Assembly: GCA_026874595.1 (NCBI GenBank)
Contig: CM049318.1
Coordinates: 59,122,250 to 59,186,249 of the forward strand
Reading direction: 5' to 3'
Origin: Sipunculus nudus
Lineage: Eukaryota > Annelida > Sipuncula > Golfingiida > Sipunculidae
DNA: 64,000 nt
Below are positions 13,101-22,100 of the stretch, piece by piece (position 1 is the first letter of the stretch; each line of letters begins with the position of its first letter). Both the position numbers and the translations under genes were made by a program. The notes below the pieces were generated by a model. It was not told where the DNA came from. It searched no databases and was given only the letters and a program-made list of their open reading frames with translations.

Positions 13101-16100
13101 ACATTAATAAAAGCTACAATTTTTGGCCAATTTCTTTCAGCTTTTTTAAACTGAAAAGCTGAAATGCTTATGTGTGCATGATATGAAAATTATATCAACA
13201 GTGCTCACGGGAAACAAACGTGCCATGGTCACAGTTGGGCAAAATTTAAGGTACAAATTTTATATTTATACTAAATAAAATTTGAAAAATTCAGAACTAA
13301 TTTTGGGTATTCAATTGAATCTTGATTAAATAATGTTACATCCCTGACAAAAAATCTCTAGCTTCAGCAAGCCCCTTGTTAAGGGAGTAATTTTTTTCCA
13401 AATTATAAATATATGACCAAATTCTTGGCATGGTAGGGCATTTTGGAGACATCTAACTGTATGCTGAATTTAAGGAACTTAGAGCTGAAGCTGGGGAGCT
13501 GAGCTCTTGCAAACTGCATAACACTAGCTTGATGTAAACAATATGTTACATGGTGCTTGAAAACTTGATTAAAATCTACAGTTTTTGATCAACTGGTTTC
13601 AAATTTTTGGTGTTAACAGTTGAAATGCTAACAAAAACAGGCTGTGAAAATTAAATCCACAGTACTTACAGGAAAAAAACGTGCCATGTTCAAAGTTGGG
13701 CAAAATTTAAGATACCAATTTTTTATTTTTATTAATATTTTAAAAAAATTAAAAGATTTTCATCTAATTTTGGGTATACAATTTAATTTTGATTAATTAA
13801 AGTTATATTACTGGAAAAAAGGTCCATAGCATTAACATTTTTTGTGTTAAGTGATCAAATATCTTTTCTGATTTTTTACAAAATGCATTATGTTTGGGCC
13901 CATAACTTTTTTAAATTAAATAATACAGACATAATTTCTGGCATGTATATAGGAACTATATAGAGGAATATTTATGGTAAATATGAGGTAAAACAGATGA
14001 GTGGTTTTGATATTAGGCAGTCCTGAAGTGTGAAAATAGGTTTTTAATAAAAAATTGAGGTTTTTCCTTAATTTCTCAAAGGAACGAAGTTGCAAACACC
14101 CAGTTTTCGGCTTGGTAGGAGATCTTGGGGACATCTAACATTATGCCCAATTTTGGATTCCTAGGTCTTACGGTTTCAAAACGTGCCACATCTACAGACG
14201 GACGGACGGACTGACGGACGGACGGACGGACAGACAGACGGATGACGGACAATGGACCACGACTATAGCTCAGATGACTTATAGTCAGCTGAGCTAAAAA
14301 CGGTTATCTGCTCTAACCCAAACCTCAGCCATGACTAGATACTTTGATGCTTCTATGTAGCTCTCTTTGTCAGCAGGAGATTCTTATCAGATCAACAGCA
14401 CTGTGCTACATACAGTCTCATAAGATCCACGGCACAGTTTGCCACATGCAGTCTTATCAGATCCACAGCACAGTGTGCCTCTTCTAATCTTATCAGATCT
14501 TCAGCACAATGTGCCACATCTAGTCTTATCAGATCCACAGCACAGTGTGCGACAACCAGTCTTATCAGATCCACAGCACAGTGTGCCACATCAAGTCTTA
14601 TCAGACCCCGTCACAGTGTGCCACATCTAGTCTTATCAGATCCACAGCACAGTGTGCAACATTCAGTCTTATCAGATCCACAGCACAGTGTGCCACATCT
14701 AGTCTTATCAGATCCACAGCACAGTGTGCCACATCCAGTCTTATCAGATCCTTGGCACAGTGTGCCACATTGTCTTATCAGATCTTCAGCACAGTGTGCC
14801 ACATCCAGTCTTATCTGATCCACAGCACAGTGTGCCACATCCAGTCTTATCAGATCCTCAGCACAGTGTGCCACATCTAGTCTTATCAGATCCACAGCAC
14901 AGTGTGCCACATCCAGTCTTATCAGATCCACAGCACAGTGTGCCACATCCAGTCTTATCAGATTCACAGCACAGTGTGCCACATTCAGTCTTATCAGATC
15001 CACAGCACAGTGTGCCACATCTAGTCTTATCAGATCCTGTCACAGTGTGCCACATCCGGTCTCATCAGATACAGAGCACAGTGTGCCACATCCAGTCTTA
15101 TAAGATCCACAGCACAGTGTGCCACATCTAGTCTTATAAGATCCACAGCACAGTGTGCCACATCTAGTCTGTTCAGATCCTGTCACAGTGTGCCACATCT
15201 AGTCTTATCAGATCCACAGCACAGTGTGCCACATCCGGTCTCATCAGATACACAGCACAGAAACTTGTCAGAGAAGTGACAACAGATCAAGCATTAACAT
15301 CTGCAATAGTTAGAAAAAGTATTTTCCAAGGTCAATGTTACTTCAAGCAGGAATAATGCAGATTTTAAGGAAATAGTTCAAAGCAGACATTTTTTAAGGA
15401 CAGATACAAATCACAGCACTGTCCAAACTCCACTTGTCCCTCTGCTTTTCTACCAATGAGGTAAAGCATGGTCTTTATACATGACATGTAAACAAGAGTG
15501 ACTTCCACCAGACCTGGTCATACATTTATGAATTTAATGAATTACTGTGGTTGACTTCATTTTTGCAAAAAAGGACAAATGACACAGTGTGTCAACTTTA
15601 CAGGGCTCACTTATAAATCCAGGTCATCAAATTCTACTTAACAAGCTCTGTACCACTACTTGTCTGTAAAGAGGCCTGGCTACAGCTGAGAAGTCAGACA
15701 GCAAAACCAAACATGGCCAACAAGGGGCACCCAATAATTGAGAGATAACTAAGGTATACAGAAAATGGTAAAGGTAGGGCCCCTGGTGACAAGATTTGAA
15801 ATGAGTTTATTCCCATATTGGTACCACAAAAATCTTGAGGTAGTGCAAGGTCTGTAATGATCTATGTCACGTCTGCAAAATGAACATCTCCCCTGATAGG
15901 TGATGCAACTTGTGTGTCCAGTGTATAACTGTCCAGCTATGCTAACTGGGTATTTTATTTAAGGTTTTTTTCTAATGATTTTAACCCTTTTGTGAAGATC
16001 ATCGCAAAATGGAAACCTTCGCAAATTGGAAGCCACCACCATATGTAGATTAGCCTGACTACAAGCCATGATGTGACATCACGAGGACATGTAACTGGGT

Positions 16101-19100
16101 ACACCCAGATCAGCACTGCCATTTTTATGACAAAACTAGAATACGGGTAGTCGACAAGCAACTACGTGTATCCGCCAAAATCAAAGTAGGACGGGTGAAG
16201 TGAGGCATGGATTGAGTGGCAAGGGGAAATAGAGTTACATGTGTTACATATTAGAATGGATCTGTGCAACGTAAACATAATTGTAGGTGGCACCACCTGT
16301 TATTTGAACGAGAAACTATCCAAGATGTATACACATGCAAAATTTCAGGTGAAAAAGTCAAACCACTGCAGAGATATGAGTGATTTTAACCCAAGGCAGA
16401 CAAACAGATGGAAGCTGTGTTAAAACTGCTGCAGGTGGCGCCATCATTTTTGTGTAAGTTTTAAAGCTATCCAAGGGCTACATTTGTGTAAATTTTTTTT
16501 CCTGATTGGTCCAACGAGTCCGGAGATATAAGCATTGATGTCTACAGCGTGAACGTGAATGTAGGTGGCGCCACCTGTCATAAAATCAAGAAAGCTATGC
16601 AGGATGTATACGCATGCCGAATTTCAGGTAATTTGGTCAAACCACTGCAGAGATATGAGTGATTTTAACCCAAGGCAGACAAACAGATGAACGCTGTGCA
16701 AAAATAGCTGCAGGTGGGCCACCATTTTTATGTATGTTATAAAGCTATCCAAGGATTACATTTTATTAAATTTTTTTTCTTTATTGGTCAAACAGTTCCC
16801 ATGATATTAGCTTGGATGTCTGCAGCGTTAACTTGAATGAAGGTGGCGCCACCTGTCATAAAATCAAGAAAGCTATCTAGGATGTATAAGCATGTCGAAT
16901 TTTAGGTGAATTAGCCAAACGACTGCAGAGATATGAGTGATTTTAACCCAAGGCAGATGAACAGATGGACACTGTGCAAAAACTGCTGCAGGTGGCGCCA
17001 TCATTTTTGTGTAAGTTTTAAAGCTATCCAAGGGCTACATTTGTGTAAATTTTTTTTCCTGATTGGTCCAACGAGTCCGGAGATATAAGCATGGATGTCT
17101 ACAGCGTGAACGTGAATGTAGGTGGCGCCACCTGTCATAAAATCAAGAAAGCTATGCAAGATGTATACGCATGCCGAATTCCAGGTAATTTGGTCAAACC
17201 ACTGCAGAGATATGAGTGATTTTAACCCAAGGCAGACAAACAGATGAACGCTGTGCAAAAATAGCTGCAGGTGGCGCCACCATTTTTATGTATGTTATAA
17301 AGCTATCCAAGGATTACATTTTATTAAATTTTTTTTCTTTATTGGTCAAACGGTTCCCATGATATTAGCTTGGATGTCTGCAGCGTTAACTTGAATGAAG
17401 GTGGCGCCACCTGTCATAAAATCAAGAAAGCTATCTAGGATGTATACGCATGTCGAATTTTAGGTGAATTAGTCAAATGACTGCAGAGATATGAGTGATT
17501 TTAACCAAAGGCAGATGAACAGATGGACACTGTGCAAATATGGTTGCAGGTGGTGCCATCTTTTTTTGTGTATGTTATAAAGCTATGCAAGGGCTACATT
17601 TGTGTAAATTTTTTTTCCTGATCAGTCAAACGGTTCCCGAGATATGTTGGTTTATGTGTGGAAACAGACGCACAAACGGACGCTGGGCAGAGAAGAGGTC
17701 AGAGGTCAAGGCCACTTGGTTAGGCACCAGTTTACATGTGACCCGATAATTTGTGTAAGTTTCGGAAAAATCTGTCCAGTAGTCTCAGAGGAGTTCTCCG
17801 GAAACGAATGCGGCAGCGGCAGAACCCGGTCAAAAACATAGTATCGGCAAAACTTCGTTTTGGCGGATACAATAATAGAATTACTACAGGTTTGTTAATG
17901 TAAACCTGTATTTGCCTGCTGCCAAATTGCAATTTTGCTGTTACAACTTACAGACATTTGAATGATGGTCTGCCATACTAGTGAGTAGTGATTAGCGACC
18001 AGTTGTAGACAAGAGCTCAAGTTTCTGTTTCAAGCTTCTGGTCATTCCAGATACACCCTGGACAAGATAACGGCTGTACAGGCTCTGAGGTTCAAGAATA
18101 TACAAAAGCAGAAGATGAAATTTTACATTTTTTTTTAGGAACAGAAAACAAAGGAGCAATAAACACCATCTATTAAGCTACAAACTGACTCTATGACTAG
18201 TCAATGACTGGTTGCAGACTCACTGAGTAAGCTAATGCAGACTCACTGAGTAATTTAATGCAGACTCACTGAGTAACCTAATGAAGACTCACTGAGTAAC
18301 CTAATGCAGACTCACTGAGTAACCTAATGCAGACTCACTGAGTAACCTAATGTGTATTCTCGCAATCAACTAGATGATGTTCAGCCACAAGTCACAAATC
18401 ACATCAAAAGCACAGATGATGCCAATTGTTGTACAAGAATTAAAGATGGCCAGTGAATTGCAATTTTACTGACATGCAAGAGATCTTGCAATTGTCTGCA
18501 AACTGCAATTCGCAAACCACTAGTGATTCACATGCAATAAAAATCAGTCACCAGTCACAGGTCCCTTGTAATATCAGTCTCATCACAGCAAAATCGCCTG
18601 TAAATGGTCCACAATTTCCCCAGTTATACAACAGTTTTAGTAACTGAGGAAGGCCTGACAGTATTAACAGTTTTAGTAACTGTGGAAGGCCTGACAGTGC
18701 GTTTGACCAGTAGTAAGCGCATGCACCACACTTACATACAAACATGCCCTAATAAATAAGCAGAATTAATTTCATACTGCTTACTGGTCAGAATCAAAAT
18801 GTTCTCATAGCGATCCTTGGAGTCTGAAATAATTCATTAAAACAGCACTTATAACAATCTGAAACCTTCACATGTGTAATGTAACATTTACCATATATAC
18901 ATATACAGTAGAACCTCAGAATTAAGGACACTGACAGTACCAGGCATTTTACCCGCAACAAAGAGGTGCCCTTTGTAGGGAGGTCATTTTGGGACCTACT
19001 TTCAAGGGACTGCCTGTGAGTGGTTGTAAATAGGAGGTGCCCTTAATACAGTGGTGCCCGTAATGAGAGGTTCAGCTGTAATACATAAGGGGTGTAACAA

Positions 19101-22100
19101 TGCATCCAATGATTGATGTATTAAATTGCAACCCCTCTGTTAAATTGTAATTGACTCTTAACCTCCGAATCGATTCGTTACAATCATTATCTTATTTGAA
19201 TATAAGCCCTTTGAGAGCTGTCAAATGTAATGGAGCACATTGCGATATTGAGGATATTTATTGTGTGTTCAAAAAGAAATACAGTATTTACCGTATTTAG
19301 TTTCAATCCTTGCCAGTAGACAATACACTCACATAGAAACAAAACTAAGCTACATCACGCTTTAATTTACTTAAGTTACCTATTATCCAATGAGGTAAAA
19401 TATTTGCTTTTTCTTAAAGAAATTCTCAAATTTGTGATGATTTAATTGAGAAGTGAATTGAAGGTAATGAATTGATAACTGAATCAATTCAAAGGCCTCT
19501 AACAATTAACAGGCCTAATAAATACACTTGACTAGTATTATGTGATTTATTGGTAAGTTCAAGCATATTAAAACAAGCAGGGATGAACAATTAGGCTGGT
19601 TCAGTTATCAGGGGCAAGTACAGGCAGGTGACCCACTGGTCATGAAGCTCAGCAGAATTTAACCATCAGGTGATTCTATTTACATGTATATCCACTGACA
19701 GTAGAAAGGCCAGAACAAATACAAACAGAACACCAGCTGAAAGGTCACTATGTGGATGCAGAATATATTTGCAAAATCAAACCTCTTTCTGTTATTGAAA
19801 CATTTAGAATTTATATTTGAATGATATATATGTTGTTATGGCATTTTTGAGTGATCAGTATGTAAATGCTGATTATTCTGTTTGGCTAGCTTATAATTGT
19901 AGAACTAGACTTGACATTATCAAAATGAACAGAACTGGAATTGTTTATTGTGTAAATACACTTGAATGGAATTGTAATTTTAGCATTTTTGAAAAGTCTG
20001 ATTTAGAACTGAATTGGAATTCATTTTAGACCATAGACCTGCAATCCTAGATACAATGTTCTGTCCCATCAATAGGGAGCCCAAATGAAACTGGCATTAT
20101 TGTTAAATGTTCAGTTCACTGTAAAGACAGAGACATTTTTTACAAAGTATAGGTCCATGGCCTGTTGGTGGCACTGTCTATAAAATGAGGATGAAAGTAT
20201 GCATATCATAAGAATGATATGTTATTTTAAGCCCTTCTGTACTTTAGGTTTTATATGCATGAGGTTAGGAATAATCCAGAAGTCATAACGTGTCATTACG
20301 ACATAAGAGAGAATCTCTCTGAGGCTCTATAACAAGATTTCACCATTATGCCATTAAGGCACTAGTGGGGTTCAAATCAGGGACATTCAGCTCTGAAGCT
20401 CTTAACCACTAGGCTACCTTCTACATCCTGAATCAGAGACACTAGGTTATTATTTTAAGCAAGTCTGGAAACTAAAAAATACCTTAAAAATATATTTATA
20501 TAAGAAATACAATAACTCATGCCATTTACATTTTAACACAGTCAGGGCCACTGATCACAAGCATAAATAACCATATATAACTTACAGTAATTTGATGTTC
20601 ATTTTATGAAAAATTTGACCAATGGGTCAAGATGCTCAGCTGACAAGCATGCCATGCAGCAATAAGTCCAAAACATCCAATTAGAACTTAACAGGAGTGA
20701 GAGTAGACAAAAGGGAAATCTGGTGAAAATCTATATGCAGGAACAAAAAGTCACTGATGTAAATTTCCTGAAATGAAAATTCCCAATTCCAAAATTTCCT
20801 GAAATCATAAACTTTCCTGAAATTTCTCATACCTGCTAAAGATAATAAAAGTAAAATTTCAACAGCTGTCAGTGAACATTTCCTGGTTGGTCCAATTTTG
20901 AATAAACTTTGACAGATGAAGGAGTGTCTCACTGGAGTGGATCGCGTTTATTTTCTCCTTTCTCCTTAAAGGCAAATGCATGAAGCTAATACACTGACAT
21001 TACTATTGTTACAGCCTAAACTTGCCATGGATCTTGCATCAAACTCCATAAAATTAAAGCTCATGCTACCAGTCATTTGCAATAAATAAAAGAGCCCCAT
21101 GATCAACATGTATAGCAAATTTCAGGTCAATCAAAGCAACCTTAAACTGACCTCATATTGCGACTTCACAACTGTTAGTAACATTCACTTAGAACTTGTC
21201 AGCCCACTTTTGTTTAAGCTATGCAGGATGGCAGGGATGTAAATTTCTGTAGTAAATTTTCTTATATTATTGAATTGTTATTTTGACCAGACTTACAGCA
21301 TGTCTCAAAATTTGTCTCAATTTTTTAAAACGTATAAGCATGTGTTGTCTCACAGAATGAAAAACAATCAACAATTAAAATCAGGTTATAGATTATTTAT
21401 TTATTATTTCATGTGCCTTTAACAATACCAAGAAAATTTGGTGCTTAGAATTATACCTAAATGTTGATTGAATAAATTAAGTTGGAATTCTAAATCATGC
21501 TGACCATGCTGTAAAGTCAAGGTAATAACTGGGTTGTTAAATGGGTTGCACATGGTTCAGTTTTAATACTGCCTACTATTTTTTTACCCATCTTCCTTAA
21601 ACTTCTGACTTTGTTCTTTTTCCCCCAGACATTTAAATTTTTTCTCAAATTCTTTGAGAAGTATGTTGTTGGCTTCATTCAGAGTAATAGCACTAGTAAT
21701 ATCTGGTTCATTCATTGACAGTAACTTAATTTGTAACATTTAGTACACAGAACTGACCTTCCAGGCGCCTGGTTCCTATCCTTTAATATATAAAGTCAAG
21801 CGCGTGTATAACACGGTTGACTGTTCCACATGCTGATACATCTGTATAACAGTGTATTCCTCTATGGTTCTAACATATCCACTCCACTAACAACTGAAAA
21901 CAGTTACCACATTTCAAATGCACTGACCCACATGACCAGTGGACCATGACGACACCATGGTTAATGGCAGACATGTAATTACCAAGTAAAGGTACCATCA
22001 TCTTTGTATTTTCCACCACTCAGCATCCTGTTACCATGGAAATGACAGCTGCCATAAAACCAGCTAGTAGTCAGGGATTGACATTAACAATGCCCAATCC

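Noticed and set aside
14611-15131. Open frames of 135 codons on both strands
   Set aside because: They follow from the 36-bp period of the minisatellite and encode only the repeated unit.
20360-20423. Functional tRNA gene
   Set aside because: A and B boxes are present but the acceptor and anticodon stems do not pair.
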